From: JAGVSV01 sp050952845
Lineage (GTDB): Bacteria; Bacillota; Clostridia; Christensenellales; Aristaeellaceae
NCBI GenBank assembly: GCA_050952845.1
Contig: JBMNLP010000001.1
Span: 2,790,001 to 2,854,000, forward strand
DNA length: 64,000 bases
Reading direction: 5' to 3'
Shown here: positions 1 to 8,680 of the stretch, one piece after another
Position numbering within the stretch: the stretch's first letter is position 1
How the letters are laid out: the number at the start of each line of letters is the position of its first letter
Translations under genes and position numbers: made by a program
Notes under the pieces: generated by a model
What the model was told of the DNA's origin: nothing
Seen by the model: the letters and a program-made list of their open reading frames with translations, nothing else
Database searches by the model: none

Positions 1-1605
1 TTCACCGCCACGGCTTAACCAGTCAGAAAGATAAGTATCCCATTCGTCAAAACTCTTCTGACCCATCACAAAAAGAATTTGGTTTTCCGTAGCAAAGTTT
101 TGTACAGCAGTTGCTGTGTCGGCATCCAGGCTCAAGAGCAAGTCATTGTTTTCCCAACGCGGCAAGGCACTAACTGTATCATTGTTATAGTTTTGTTGTG
201 CCCCGTACACTTCGTGTGTATACTCCTTATAGGTATATTGCAGGTTTAGTGCTTGCCAATCATGCAAGCCCATATTGTTGTGCGATTGACTTACAGGCGT
301 CCCCAACGGGTCTGCCTCAAGAGCTGACCAGTCCCAAACATATTTTCCGGTTTCCGGATTATACCCGATATTCCACTCCAACGAAGTGTTCCACGGCCAG
401 ATGTCAGTGTAATCCACATAAAGGGAGGGGTCGCCGGAATGCTGTGTCTGGAAGAAACCTTCATTAGGATAAGACATCCAGTCAACCAAATGGGCTAACC
501 TTTTCATCTTACCTTCATTTTCCAGTAAGTCCACGTTGAATATCCAAATGCCATCAGGAGAACCTGCCGGAGGGTACTTCCCTTCTATATCCTTTGATAT
601 GGAGGGGGCTGCGGGCAATGGCATCCAAGTAACAATGTTGGCTTGAACATCATCAACTCCTGCCAAACCGCCTTTTGCACTTAAATATTCTGTTAAAAGT
701 TGGTCACCAGGATAGTTAACCATACCAATTTTATCTGCCATCGTATAAGATTTGAAAGATTCCCAGTCGATAGTATAAAAGTCCGGCGAGAGAACACCTA
801 ATGTATACAGTTCATGCAAAAACTCCAGATACGCCTTGGTTGTTCCGTCAAGCATCGGATGGTTGATTTTTCCATCAACGACATTGTAGGAAGGATGTCC
901 AAACATTGAACGGAAAGACTCAAGCATCCCAAAGCCCTGGCCATTTCCTGCCGCACCCATGAACCATGTGTCATCAATGCCATTACCATCCGGATCATCA
1001 AACGTGCACTTTTTAGCATATTCAATAATTTCTTCTCGTGTCGTTGGCGGCTCCATATCAAACTTCTTTAGCCAGTCTGAGCGATAATAATATCCCCAAA
1101 TATTGGGTCCGCCTAATTGCGTTAACGCAAACATCTCACTAGTTTCTCTATCGGTAACGTATGCTTTGAAATTTTCCGTAATATACTGCTTTACAGTGGG
1201 CATATACTGTAGAAGCGGTTCCGGGTTCATGAGCATGCCTTCATTAAACAACTGCAGTGCCAAGTTCTTATTGCCGAATTTGACCATATCCGGCGCATCA
1301 CCAGATGCGAATCGGGTCATCAACACCGATTCCAAGTCCCCGCCCGACATAGCATTATATGTAATATCAATATTGAACTTATCCTCAATATTCTTCTCCA
1401 CCGGGTCGGGTTCCACATCAACATTAATGTAGCCAACAACAAGTAATTCGATATCATAGCGTTGTGACATGTCATCGTAGGAGTATGTTTCTTCTGTGGC
1501 TTGTGTAGGAATTACAGGATATTTCTCAGGCCATTCGTTCGCAGCTGCTGAGTAGAGATTGAGTCCCAAGAGGCAAACGAGTATGAGAGTGACGAGCTTT
1601 TTCAT
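1..1605 (-). CDS. Extracellular sugar-binding protein of ABC transporter (partial, C-terminus beyond window)
   Basis: Solute-binding component of a carbohydrate ABC importer. The frame opens at ATG 1605 behind an AGGA ribosome site and stays open for 535 codons to the window edge, so the C-terminus is missing. Residues 1-22 form a signal peptide (MKK, a hydrophobic run, then AAA before NEW). No proper lipobox is seen: Cys11 follows Val. Residues 204-212 (DPDGNGIDD) form the EF-hand-like calcium loop common in LipO-type binding proteins of Bacillota, followed by W214. It is the last gene of a three-gene transcript after the two permeases, the usual order for LplB/LplC/LipO systems, which take up oligosaccharides or uronides. 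No ATPase is encoded here; such systems usually share an MsmX-type ATPase encoded elsewhere. The substrate is unknown. Confidence 0.9.
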   Translation of the reverse strand, partial: MKKLVTLILVCLLGLNLYSAAANEWPEKYPVIPTQATEETYSYDDMSQRYDIELLVVGYINVDVEPDPVEKNIEDKFNIDITYNAMSGGDLESVLMTRFASGDAPDMVKFGNKNLALQLFNEGMLMNPEPLLQYMPTVKQYITENFKAYVTDRETSEMFALTQLGGPNIWGYYYRSDWLKKFDMEPPTTREEIIEYAKKCTFDDPDGNGIDDTWFMGAAGNGQGFGMLESFRSMFGHPSYNVVDGKINHPMLDGTTKAYLEFLHELYTLGVLSPDFYTIDWESFKSYTMADKIGMVNYPGDQLLTEYLSAKGGLAGVDDVQANIVTWMPLPAAPSISKDIEGKYPPAGSPDGIWIFNVDLLENEGKMKRLAHLVDWMSYPNEGFFQTQHSGDPSLYVDYTDIWPWNTSLEWNIGYNPETGKYVWDWSALEADPLGTPVSQSHNNMGLHDWQALNLQYTYKEYTHEVYGAQQNYNNDTVSALPRWENNDLLLSLDADTATAVQNFATENQILFVMGQKSFDEWDTYLSDWLSRGGE

Positions 1606-1653
1606 GGTGATCCTCCTTAAAAATGTTTATTCTTGACGCCTTTCAGCAACAAG

Positions 1654-2538
1654 TTAACCTTTAACAGCCCCCATGTACATACCATGTATAAAGTATTTTT
1701 GAAATAAAGGATAAACTGCAAGTATTGGCGCAGTGCTTATCACAACTGCTGCCATCTTAATCGCCTCATTGGTCGTTGTCTCGCCATCAGCAATTTGTGC
1801 CTGCATTGTATCATTGTAGCCTTGAGCTCCTGTTAACATTTTATGCAAAACTAACTGAAGGGGATATTTCGATTGATCCTGAATATAAAGCAACGCATCA
1901 AACCATGAGTTCCATTGACCAACAACAGTAAACATCGTTATAGCAACAAGGGAAGGCATAATCAAGGGCAGAGCTATTCTAAACATCATATTCAAATCGC
2001 CCGCGCCATCAAGTTTTGCAGATTCTACCAGGCTTTCTGGAATGTTTTCAACAGCCATGCGCAAAACAAACACATTAAACCCTGCGAGTGCAGGCGGAAT
2101 AATCAATGAGGCATACGTATTGATCATCCCAATATCCTTAATAAGCAAGTAGGAAGGAATCAACCCACCACCAAAAAGCATTGTTACCAATACCATACTC
2201 ATAAAAAACTTCCGTCCAACCAACGTTCTTTGCGCCAATATATACCCCGCAATGAACGTTGAAACCGTTGATAGAATAGTTCCGACAACCGTTTTATAGA
2301 GGGCATAGGTAAAAGCTCTTGGTATTGTTCTTGAAGCAAAGAGTACTCTACGATATGCCTCAAGTGTAGGCTGTTGAGGTATTACAACGAAATAATTACG
2401 CCTGATTAATTCATTCTGCGTCGTTAACGACATACCAATAACGTATAGCAAAGGGAATAACGCCATCACAGCACATAACCCTACAACTGATACAATAAAT
2501 ACCTGATATATTTTTTCGCTTCGCCCATGCAACACCAT
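1654..2538 (-). CDS. Carbohydrate ABC transporter permease, LplC/YtcP type
   Basis: Inner-membrane permease of the sugar importer, 294 residues, the usual length for this family. Hydrophobic segments lie near residues 15-37, 80-102, 113-133, 140-160, 190-212 and at the C-terminus. The cytoplasmic EAA loop that docks the ATPase is readable at about residues 171-195 (ESAKLDGAG, then RIALPLIMP). The C-terminus FIHGMYMGAVKG is characteristic of this branch. A ribosome site (AGGTAGGA) precedes ATG 2538. It lies 16 bp after the LplB-type permease and is followed after 48 bp by the binding protein, so all three are probably co-transcribed from the promoter at 3693-3721. Confidence 0.95.
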   Translation of the reverse strand: MVLHGRSEKIYQVFIVSVVGLCAVMALFPLLYVIGMSLTTQNELIRRNYFVVIPQQPTLEAYRRVLFASRTIPRAFTYALYKTVVGTILSTVSTFIAGYILAQRTLVGRKFFMSMVLVTMLFGGGLIPSYLLIKDIGMINTYASLIIPPALAGFNVFVLRMAVENIPESLVESAKLDGAGDLNMMFRIALPLIMPSLVAITMFTVVGQWNSWFDALLYIQDQSKYPLQLVLHKMLTGAQGYNDTMQAQIADGETTTNEAIKMAAVVISTAPILAVYPLFQKYFIHGMYMGAVKG

Positions 2539-2554
2539 ACCTATGTCCTACCTT

Positions 2555-3502
2555 TTACCATATTCCATATCCAACGAATTTCCGCAATAACTTATTTGCA
2601 ACAATAAGCGTCAACATGCCAAAAAATGATTGAAAAATACCAACAGCAGTACCAAGGCTGATTTTCAGGTTTCCAACACCTATACGATAAATCCAAGTAT
2701 CAACGATATCTGCCACTTCATATACAGAAGAGTTATAAAAAGTCAGTATTTGTTCTCCCCCTGCATACAAAATACTACCAAGGTTTATGCACATAACAAA
2801 GCTAATTACAGGTAGAATACCCGGCAATGAAACATACCATATGCGCTTCAGCGGGCCTGCGCCATCAATGATTGCTGCTTCAAATAATTCTTGATCGATA
2901 CCAGATAATGCAGCCATATAGATGATCGTCCCCCAACCAACCTCTTTCCAGATTGCAGAAATGATCAGGATAGAGCGAAAATACTTTTGCGACATAAGGT
3001 AATTAGTCGATGATCCACCAAGCAATTTTACTATATTGTTTATCAAACCATACCCTTCAGAAACAAAAGCCCATACAACACCATAAACAATAACCCATGA
3101 AAAGAAGTGAGGTATATACACCAAAGTTTGGCTCATCCGCTTAAAACGCTTTGCCCGCATATCATAAAACATGATTGCTAATATAATAGGAGGAGCAAAG
3201 CCAAACAGAATTCGCAACAAACTTATTTGAACTGTGTTCCGAAGCACCCGTAAAATATCAGGATTCGAAAGCATTTCTTTAAAATGCTTTAAACCTACGA
3301 ACGAACTTCCAAATATACCAAGCTTCATTTTGTAGTCTTTGAATGCGATAAGGATACTGTAGAATATTGGTGTATAGCGAAAAATCACATAATATGCCAA
3401 TATAGGTATAAACAAAAGATATAAAACCCAATGCTCGCGAATTCTTTGATATAAATCCTTCTGCCGATTTTTTGGTTTCCCATAAAAATTAATGCTTTTC
3501 AT
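2555..3502 (-). CDS. Carbohydrate ABC transporter permease, LplB type
   Basis: First permease of the sugar importer, 315 residues. The basic N-terminus is followed by a membrane segment (LYLLFIPILAYYVIF), and further segments span the rest. The EAA loop is at about residues 203-227 (FEAAIIDGAG, then YVSLPGILP). The C-terminus (LRKFVGYGIW) is the conserved tail of LplB-like permeases. GGAG sits 9 bp before ATG 3502. It is the first gene of the transcript, about 184 nt downstream of a consensus sigma-A promoter, leaving a long untranslated leader of unknown purpose. It pairs with the LplC-type permease at 1654-2538. Confidence 0.95.
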   Translation of the reverse strand: MKSINFYGKPKNRQKDLYQRIREHWVLYLLFIPILAYYVIFRYTPIFYSILIAFKDYKMKLGIFGSSFVGLKHFKEMLSNPDILRVLRNTVQISLLRILFGFAPPIILAIMFYDMRAKRFKRMSQTLVYIPHFFSWVIVYGVVWAFVSEGYGLINNIVKLLGGSSTNYLMSQKYFRSILIISAIWKEVGWGTIIYMAALSGIDQELFEAAIIDGAGPLKRIWYVSLPGILPVISFVMCINLGSILYAGGEQILTFYNSSVYEVADIVDTWIYRIGVGNLKISLGTAVGIFQSFFGMLTLIVANKLLRKFVGYGIW

Positions 3503-3692
3503 TCTTAATATCTCCGTGAGCTAAAGAAGGATGATCAACAAATACGACTAATGTTGAGCCAATAACAGACTACTTGATACAAACCATAATCTCGCTGAGG
3601 ATGTAACCACTTACATTCGATTCTACTAAAAATAAGTTAGTATTCTTGTCGGTAGCGCAGCATTCTGTGTTCCAAGTATCTTCTTATCTATC

Positions 3693-3721
3693 ATTATATT
3701 CACATGTCCTCAGCGTGTCAA
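3693..3721 (-). promoter_or_regulatory. Sigma-A promoter of the sugar ABC operon
   Basis: On the minus strand, TTGACA (3716-3721) and TATAAT (3693-3698) are separated by exactly 17 bp, a perfect consensus. Transcription would start near 3686, giving a leader of about 184 nt before the first permease. The promoter lies inside the non-coding stretch next to the GH36 remnant. Confidence 0.85.
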
Positions 3722-3786
3722 GTTACTTCTGTGTTTTTATTATTATTTTTTGCGATTTTTTTGCGACAGAGCATGAAGTCAGAATA

Positions 3787-4014
3787 ATCATGGCGTTTCG
3801 GAGAGAGAAAAGCCAGGTACAGGAATATGAATTTGAACTAAAGGGCATTGATGAAAACGCGGAATATCAGCTGGAGGATATCGACCTGGGCGATCTGGGC
3901 ACGGTCGCTGGAAAGCATCTTGTGGAAGGCTTTAAGGTACAAATTCCTGAGAAACGCGCTACCCGCATTCTCTTTTATACAAAACTCCCAACTGTTTCCA
4001 CCTCATCCAGCTGA
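3787..4014 (+). pseudogene. C-terminal remnant of a GH36-type alpha-galactosidase
   Basis: About 75 codons resemble the C-terminal beta-domain of GH36 alpha-galactosidases: MAFRRE, then FELKGIDENAEYQLEDID, then EGFKVQIPEKRATRILFY. The frame runs on upstream to 3646, but that part overlaps the minus-strand promoter region and looks non-coding. The catalytic domain is absent, so this is most likely the tail of a deleted gene. The last residues (TVSTSSS) are not typical. It lies convergent with the Ldh2 gene and only 13 bp from its stop. The match rests on remembered family sequences; a profile search would settle it. Confidence 0.6.
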
Positions 4015-4027
4015 AGACAAAAACACC

Positions 4028-5083
4028 TCATATCATTTTTCCCGGGTTGAATGGCAGGGAAATACGCTGGGCAACTTTTTTAAGCGCATCTTGTGTGGCT
4101 GGAGGCAATTTCAAGCCTTCTTTGCTTGCGAGAGCTTCATGTTCATGCTCCAACTGGCCGGGATAGAGAATACGGTCTATGCCGGGTGCGCGTGGGCTGG
4201 CAGCTAATTCCTCAATCATTGCTTCCACACGGGCAACCATGTCCACATTGGGATTAAGTTTCCTGGGGTCAAGGGCAACGATAAAGTGACCCACATTTCC
4301 ACTCTGATTGGGGTTCTGGTTCCAGGCATGAATATCAGAGAGCATGGCTGCGCCTGAGAGCAGCCCTGCAAGGCTTTCCACCATCATGCTCAATCCGAAA
4401 CCCTTGTGACCACCAAAAGGCACAAGGGCACCGCCGCGATCATAATCCTTGGGATCTGTGGTGGGATTGCCCTCAGGATCAAGGAGCCAACCCAGCGGAA
4501 TGGTTTGATTCTCGTCGGCGGCAATGGAAATTTTGCCGGCGGCAACCATGCTCATGGCCACATCGTAGCAGATCGCACGATATTTGCCGGCAGGAATAGC
4601 ATAGGAGAAGGGATTGTTGCCAATGGAGCGTGAGGCGCTGCCGCTGGCAGCCATGATAACATCCCCGGTGGACATGGCAAAGCCAATGAGCCCGGATTCG
4701 GTTAGGCTTTGGCTATAATAGCCACATGCGCCATGGTGATGGCTGTTAAACACATTGACCAGCCCCATACCAGTTTCCATCGCTTTTTTGCGAGCGATTT
4801 CTGTAGCAAATACGGATGCGGAAATGCCCAAGCCCTGGTCAGCGTCTACCAGTGCATTGCTGGCGCTCTCTATGATGACCCTGGGCATGGCATCAGCACG
4901 CACGCCGCCTGAAAGAAGACAATCCACATAACCAATCATCCGGATCACGCCATGGGAATGTATGCTGCGCATATCCGCGTTGACAAGCACCTGTGCTGTA
5001 ACCTGTGCATCCACTTCAGATACGCCGCAAGCAATCAGCACGCTTCGGCAATAATCTGTTAACTTCCGGCAAGAGGTATGCAT
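4028..5083 (-). CDS. Malate/L-lactate dehydrogenase (Ldh2) family oxidoreductase
   Basis: NAD(P)-dependent 2-oxoacid/2-hydroxyacid oxidoreductase of the Ldh2 (YjmC/DlgD-like) fold, which is unrelated to classical lactate dehydrogenase. 351 residues is normal. RSIHSHGVIRM near residue 38 carries the conserved catalytic His; NSHHHGACGYY and FGGHKGFGLSMM are family blocks that line the cofactor and substrate site. GGAGG precedes ATG 5083. It lies downstream of the aldolase and hydroxyacid dehydrogenase genes on the same strand, across a 104 bp gap that holds an inverted repeat (5114-5139). Relatives reduce 2,3-diketogulonate or oxidise sugar-acid or ureidoglycolate-type substrates. The context suggests a sugar-acid intermediate, but the substrate cannot be read from the sequence. 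Confidence 0.92.
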   Translation of the reverse strand: MHTSCRKLTDYCRSVLIACGVSEVDAQVTAQVLVNADMRSIHSHGVIRMIGYVDCLLSGGVRADAMPRVIIESASNALVDADQGLGISASVFATEIARKKAMETGMGLVNVFNSHHHGACGYYSQSLTESGLIGFAMSTGDVIMAASGSASRSIGNNPFSYAIPAGKYRAICYDVAMSMVAAGKISIAADENQTIPLGWLLDPEGNPTTDPKDYDRGGALVPFGGHKGFGLSMMVESLAGLLSGAAMLSDIHAWNQNPNQSGNVGHFIVALDPRKLNPNVDMVARVEAMIEELAASPRAPGIDRILYPGQLEHEHEALASKEGLKLPPATQDALKKVAQRISLPFNPGKMI

Positions 5084-5113
5084 ACTTTTCCTCCAATTAA
5101 TTTAGACTGTCAC

Positions 5114-5139
5114 TATATGCATATTGTAACCTGCATATA
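5114..5139. promoter_or_regulatory. Inverted repeat, possible operator upstream of the Ldh2 gene
   Basis: TATATGCA and TGCATATA form perfect 8-bp arms around a 10-bp spacer, inside the AT-rich 104-bp gap between the hydroxyacid dehydrogenase and Ldh2 genes. The symmetry suggests a dimeric repressor site. A weak promoter-like TTGCAG-16-TATGCA overlaps it on the minus strand. No regulator gene adjoins it. Confidence 0.35.
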
Positions 5140-5187
5140 TGGTGATTGACTGGCTGCAAAAACTCATTCAGCCATCATGGTAGATCG

Positions 5188-6150
5188 TCAGCGGTTGACG
5201 ATGTTGGGCACCGGTTTTCCCTGAATGTGAGCAAGGAGCGTCGAAACCACAACGATCATCATATTCCGAAAGGCTGCGCGGGTAAAGGATGCATTGTGGG
5301 GCATCAATACGCAGTTGTCCAGCGTTTGGAGCGGGTCATCCCGCGGCAGCGGCTCACGTGCGTAAACATCCAATCCCGCAGCCAGTATCCGGCCTTCTTT
5401 CAGCGCATCATACAGCGCAGATTCGTTTACAATGCCGCCGCGGCTGGTATTTACAAGCACAAGGTTGGGCTTCATGCGTCTTAGCACCGCCGCGTCAATG
5501 AGGTTTCGTGTTGATTCCGTTAGCGGCAGGTGCAGGCTGATGACATCCGCTGAAGTGATGAGTTCGTCAAAGCTCACCAACTCCACACCCAGTGCTGCGG
5601 CAGCCTCGATGTTCGGATACGGATCGTAGGCGATCACTCGCCCAGCCAAGGGCTGGATGAATCTCACATACGATCGCGCAATATTGCCAAAGCCCAGCAC
5701 ACCAAAGATAGCCCCCAGCAGATCGGTCGGAAACGGGCGTCTGGACCAGTCGCCGGTACGCACTGCCCGCTGCGAGGGAATGAGTGCACGCGCTGCCGCC
5801 ATGGTCAGCATCAGCGCCTGTTCAGCTACAGCGTTCGCGTTTGCACCGGGCGTGTTCGCCACGTCTATTCCCATTGAACGCGCTGCGTGAATGTCGATAT
5901 GGTCGTAGCCTACGCCCATACGGACAATCATTCTTAAGCCGTTTTCCGACAGCGTCTTCAACGTATCAGCAGAATAATCCTCACCGGCGGCAATGATGTA
6001 AGGATAACCCTTGACCGCTTCGATTAACACCTCTGCCGGAATATTTTCACTTTCGAACCGGAAGCAATCCAGCGCATAACCGATATCGACAAGGGGCGCA
6101 AGCTCACAAGCGTAGTCCTTGGCGTCATACATGGAAGCAATGGCTTTCAT
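5188..6150 (-). CDS. D-2-hydroxyacid dehydrogenase (phosphoglycerate dehydrogenase-like)
   Basis: NAD-dependent oxidoreductase of the D-isomer-specific 2-hydroxyacid family, 320 residues. The Rossmann motif GFGNIA near residue 150 is followed by the acidic DPYPN; the catalytic Arg, Glu and His lie in NTSRGGIVNE, LDVYAREPLP and MPHNASFT. The frame is open far upstream, but ATG 6148-6150 has AAGGAG at good distance and gives the canonical N-terminus MKAIASMYDA, so the longer version is rejected. It starts 13 bp after the aldolase stop and is part of the same transcript. A likely role is reduction of a hydroxypyruvate- or glyoxylate-like product of the aldolase (inference). Confidence 0.93.
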   Translation of the reverse strand: MKAIASMYDAKDYACELAPLVDIGYALDCFRFESENIPAEVLIEAVKGYPYIIAAGEDYSADTLKTLSENGLRMIVRMGVGYDHIDIHAARSMGIDVANTPGANANAVAEQALMLTMAAARALIPSQRAVRTGDWSRRPFPTDLLGAIFGVLGFGNIARSYVRFIQPLAGRVIAYDPYPNIEAAAALGVELVSFDELITSADVISLHLPLTESTRNLIDAAVLRRMKPNLVLVNTSRGGIVNESALYDALKEGRILAAGLDVYAREPLPRDDPLQTLDNCVLMPHNASFTRAAFRNMMIVVVSTLLAHIQGKPVPNIVNR

Positions 6151-6163
6151 ATTCAACAGCTCC

Positions 6164-6928
6164 TTACGGAATTTGGCGAAGCTCATCAAGCGTTTCCAGA
6201 TAACCTCGCATATAGAACTGCAAGTCCGAAGCCGTCCACAGCACGTTTGCGCCCATGGCGCGATAGTGCTTTGCATCGCCGGCATCGTTACAGAAGATAC
6301 CGCAGGACTTGCCATGGGCACGGCTAATTTCAAAGACTTGGCGGATAGCAGCCTGATAAGGGTCACTGCGGGTATCAAACGGCGTGCCCACCATAACGGA
6401 CAGATCGTTCGGGCCGATGATGACGCCGGAGATGTGCTCACCGTAAGTTTTGAGCATCACAGGCAGGTTTTCCACACCCTTTGGGGATTCTATCTGGATC
6501 AACAGCATGCGGCTGTTCTGGAATTCCTCAAAGGATTCACCGGCGCGGAACTGCGCATAGCCGCCCGCGCCTTTGCGGCCGATCGGACCAAAGCGCAACG
6601 CGTCAATCACGGTGTGCATCTGCTCCAACGTTTCCACACGCGGAATCATCACGCCGTCCGCCCCCATGTCGATCGCCTTGGCAATCAGATGATATTGGCT
6701 GTCCTGAACGCGCACAAAAGAGGGCATACCCAGCATACGGCAGGTATGCAGCATCGGAACGACATTCTGCGTATCAAAGCAGCCGTGCTCAGCATCCATC
6801 AGAATGAAATCCAACTCAGGATTGATCATCTTTTCCACCAGCAGCGGATAGTTCAACATGATGATGGCCGTCCCTTGGATTTTCTCACGATTTTTGAATT
6901 TACGGAGCAGCACTTCGTAACGGTTCAT
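6164..6928 (-). CDS. HpcH/HpaI family class II aldolase (2-keto-3-deoxy sugar acid aldolase-like)
   Basis: Metal-dependent aldolase that reversibly cleaves 2-keto-3-deoxy acids to pyruvate and an aldehyde; 254 residues, family-typical. Residues 45-49 (DAEHG) carry the catalytic His48. KAIDMGADGVMIPRVET, the Arg-Gly-rich loop and QIESPKGVENL (metal-binding Glu) follow in order, then GPNDLS. AAAGGAG precedes ATG 6928. It stands between the MBL hydrolase and the hydroxyacid dehydrogenase in a minus-strand operon. Relatives include RhmA (2-keto-3-deoxy-L-rhamnonate) and GarL; which substrate applies is not visible. Confidence 0.93.
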   Translation of the reverse strand: MNRYEVLLRKFKNREKIQGTAIIMLNYPLLVEKMINPELDFILMDAEHGCFDTQNVVPMLHTCRMLGMPSFVRVQDSQYHLIAKAIDMGADGVMIPRVETLEQMHTVIDALRFGPIGRKGAGGYAQFRAGESFEEFQNSRMLLIQIESPKGVENLPVMLKTYGEHISGVIIGPNDLSVMVGTPFDTRSDPYQAAIRQVFEISRAHGKSCGIFCNDAGDAKHYRAMGANVLWTASDLQFYMRGYLETLDELRQIP

Positions 6929-6981
6929 AAATAATAACTCCTTTATCTTTAGATTTCCAGTCTAATCCTGTGGTGTGAGTA

Positions 6982-7776
6982 TCACATCGCTTCGTGCAGG
7001 AGCATCTCATCCAACTGCCGCTCGCAGTCTGCAAGGAAAAGCTGCCATTGGGTTCTGTCTACAAAGGGATTCTCCTCCGCACACATGTGCTTCAGCTTGC
7101 CAAGCGTATCGTTTTGCTGGGGATGGTTGCCCAGCACGATATCCACCGGCTCCTTTTCCAGCCGGCGCAGGCTCGCACGGAAATCATCACGACAAGATAG
7201 GGGCAGACCGTAGCTTTCAAGAAAGTCGCGGGTCATGCTGTTGGTTCCCACGCCGCCGTGCATCGCAGCGATCATCGGCTCACCGTTGACGGAAGTTTCT
7301 ATGAACAGCGCGTAAGTTCCGGCTGTGTGCCCGGGCGCGTGTACACAACGGATGCGGCGGCCGCCCAGTTCCAGCACATCGCCATCGGCAAAGGCAACGT
7401 CCGGCACGAAGGTTTCAGCATGAGGGAGATTCAGCTCTTTCGCCCAAGATAAATCTATTTCGCCGCTGGCAATCGCAGTGTCCTCGCGACCAAGAAAGGT
7501 CTTCGCGCCAGTCAGGCGAACAATTGCCGCAGTGCAGCCGAAATGGTCAATGTGGCCATGGCTGTGGACGATGTATTTCACATTCTGAAGGCTCAGACCC
7601 AACGTACGCAGATTGGCAGCTATCCCATCCAGCATATCCGGATATCCGGTATCCAGCAAAATCAGCCCGTCCTTTGCAAGCAGGCAGTGCACCGAAACCG
7701 GATCGCCGCCCACAAAGGCAATATCATCTGTAATCATGGCAGGGGGATAATCTGGCACCCAACGGATATGGTTCAT
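6982..7776 (-). CDS. Metallo-beta-lactamase fold hydrolase
   Basis: 264-residue MBL-fold protein. The zinc motif HSHGHIDHFG lies near residue 85; a later conserved His is in HAPGHTAGTYAL, and further ligands in AMHGGVG and LGNHPQQND. The first ATG of the frame (7803) lacks a ribosome site; ATG 7774-7776 has TAGGAGG 8 bp upstream and is chosen. It is the first gene of the sugar-acid operon, behind the promoter at 7811-7839, so it may hydrolyse a lactone or thioester intermediate (inference). The family also includes glyoxalase II and quorum-quenching lactonases. Confidence 0.88.
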   Translation of the reverse strand: MNHIRWVPDYPPAMITDDIAFVGGDPVSVHCLLAKDGLILLDTGYPDMLDGIAANLRTLGLSLQNVKYIVHSHGHIDHFGCTAAIVRLTGAKTFLGREDTAIASGEIDLSWAKELNLPHAETFVPDVAFADGDVLELGGRRIRCVHAPGHTAGTYALFIETSVNGEPMIAAMHGGVGTNSMTRDFLESYGLPLSCRDDFRASLRRLEKEPVDIVLGNHPQQNDTLGKLKHMCAEENPFVDRTQWQLFLADCERQLDEMLLHEAM

Positions 7777-7810
7777 CGTGATTCCTCCTACATCACAATT
7801 CATTATTATT

Positions 7811-7839
7811 AAAATACTACATCAGAAATAAAACTGCAA
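7811..7839 (-). promoter_or_regulatory. Probable sigma-A promoter of the sugar-acid operon
   Basis: Minus strand: TTGCAG (7834-7839), 17 bp, TATTTT (7811-7816). The start would lie near 7804, about 28 nt before the ATG of the MBL gene. Both boxes differ from consensus by two bases. Confidence 0.5.
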
Positions 7840-8211
7840 TTATTCATGACTTTATAACATATCAATTACTCATTGAAAAAATATTAAGAAATGTCAATTT
7901 TCAGCGATCAAAAGGAATCATCAATCTTGTTGCAAATTTGTTGTAAGGAGTTATTAGGAGTAAAAAATCTAAAATCAAATGTTCCTGGCACTGTTATCAT
8001 AAATACCAGATGTTACAAAAGGAATGCTAACAATTAATAAGATGGCATATGTTTGTTACCTTCGTCTCCTTGACTTTTTTACCTGACAAGCTTACGATCT
8101 TCCACGGAATATGCAGCCGCTTATATCCGATAGGCAGGGTACGGAGGGAGGGCATGGCTTGAAACGCGCAGCTGCTGCCCAGGCGGATCAGAGCCGCCTC
8201 TCGCCGGCATT
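7840..8211. other. AT-rich intergenic stretch without a convincing gene
   Basis: From 7840 to about 8080 the DNA is clearly more AT-rich than its surroundings. A 48-codon frame on the plus strand (7891-8037) has no ribosome site and resembles nothing known. 8081-8211 is GC-rich again and non-coding, with a small hairpin near 8172-8190. Nothing else is supported here. Confidence 0.5.
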
Positions 8212-8376
8212 TTAGAGCAAATTACGCCATCGTGGCGCACAAAGCAGCGCAGGATTTTTGTCGCTGGCAAGGAGCGTGAACGCAGGCGTAGCAGCGCTAC
8301 ATCAAGTGAACAGCGACACAGCCAGAGGCAAAAAGACAAGTCTGCGACTGCGACATGATAAGTAAATTTGCTCTAT
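8212..8376. repeat. Divergent member of the palindromic repeat family (copy C)
   Basis: Bounded by TAGAGCAAATT on the left and its inverse AAATTTGCTCTA on the right. The core GTAGCAGCGCTAC and the flanking TTTTTGC, CTCCTTGC and AAAATCC blocks match the two 162-bp copies at 29718 and 49310, but the ends differ. It runs into the start of a broken membrane-protein gene. Confidence 0.5.
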
Positions 8377-8660
8377 TCTTTTTGGTCATGATATCGTGCT
8401 TCAGCCTGGTGCCGGTTGTGCTGATCAACGTATACTGGACCATGCTGGAGAAACTGCCCGAGCTGAGCTGCTGACGCCCCAAAACCCACGCCGCCCGCGA
8501 GGTATACTATGGCTTCGGCCGTGTGATCGGCGTGTTGCTGACGATGGTGCTGCCCGCTACCGGCGCCGGCGCTGCCAAGGTGCTGCTGTGCCTGATAGCC
8601 ACGCAACACCTGGGGCTGTACTTGTCCAAAAGCATCATGTGGACCTCGACACCACCTTGA
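8355..8660 (+). pseudogene. Broken membrane transporter gene (C-terminal part, in-frame stop)
   Basis: One frame reads MISKFALFFLVMISCFSLV (membrane segment), then INVYWTMLEKLPELSC, then TGA at 8472-8474, and without a frameshift REVYYGFGRVIGVLLTMVL (second segment) and HLGLYLSKSI to TGA 8658-8660. The two helices and the linker resemble the last part of an MFS-type transporter. There is no ribosome site at 8355, the first codons coincide with the end of repeat copy C, and the internal TGA interrupts the frame, so this is a truncated dead gene. The family assignment is tentative. Confidence 0.4.
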
Positions 8661-8680
8661 CATCGTAAAGGAGGAAAAAT

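Noticed and set aside
3646..3786. Coding extension upstream of the GH36 remnant
   Set aside because: It overlaps the minus-strand promoter, is AT-rich and has no family resemblance.
7891..8037. 48-codon ORF in the AT-rich gap
   Set aside because: No ribosome site, odd composition and no similarity to known small proteins.
8472..8474. In-frame TGA as a selenocysteine codon
   Set aside because: No SECIS-like stem was noticed next to it, no ribosome site for the frame, and the surrounding gene is truncated by a repeat.
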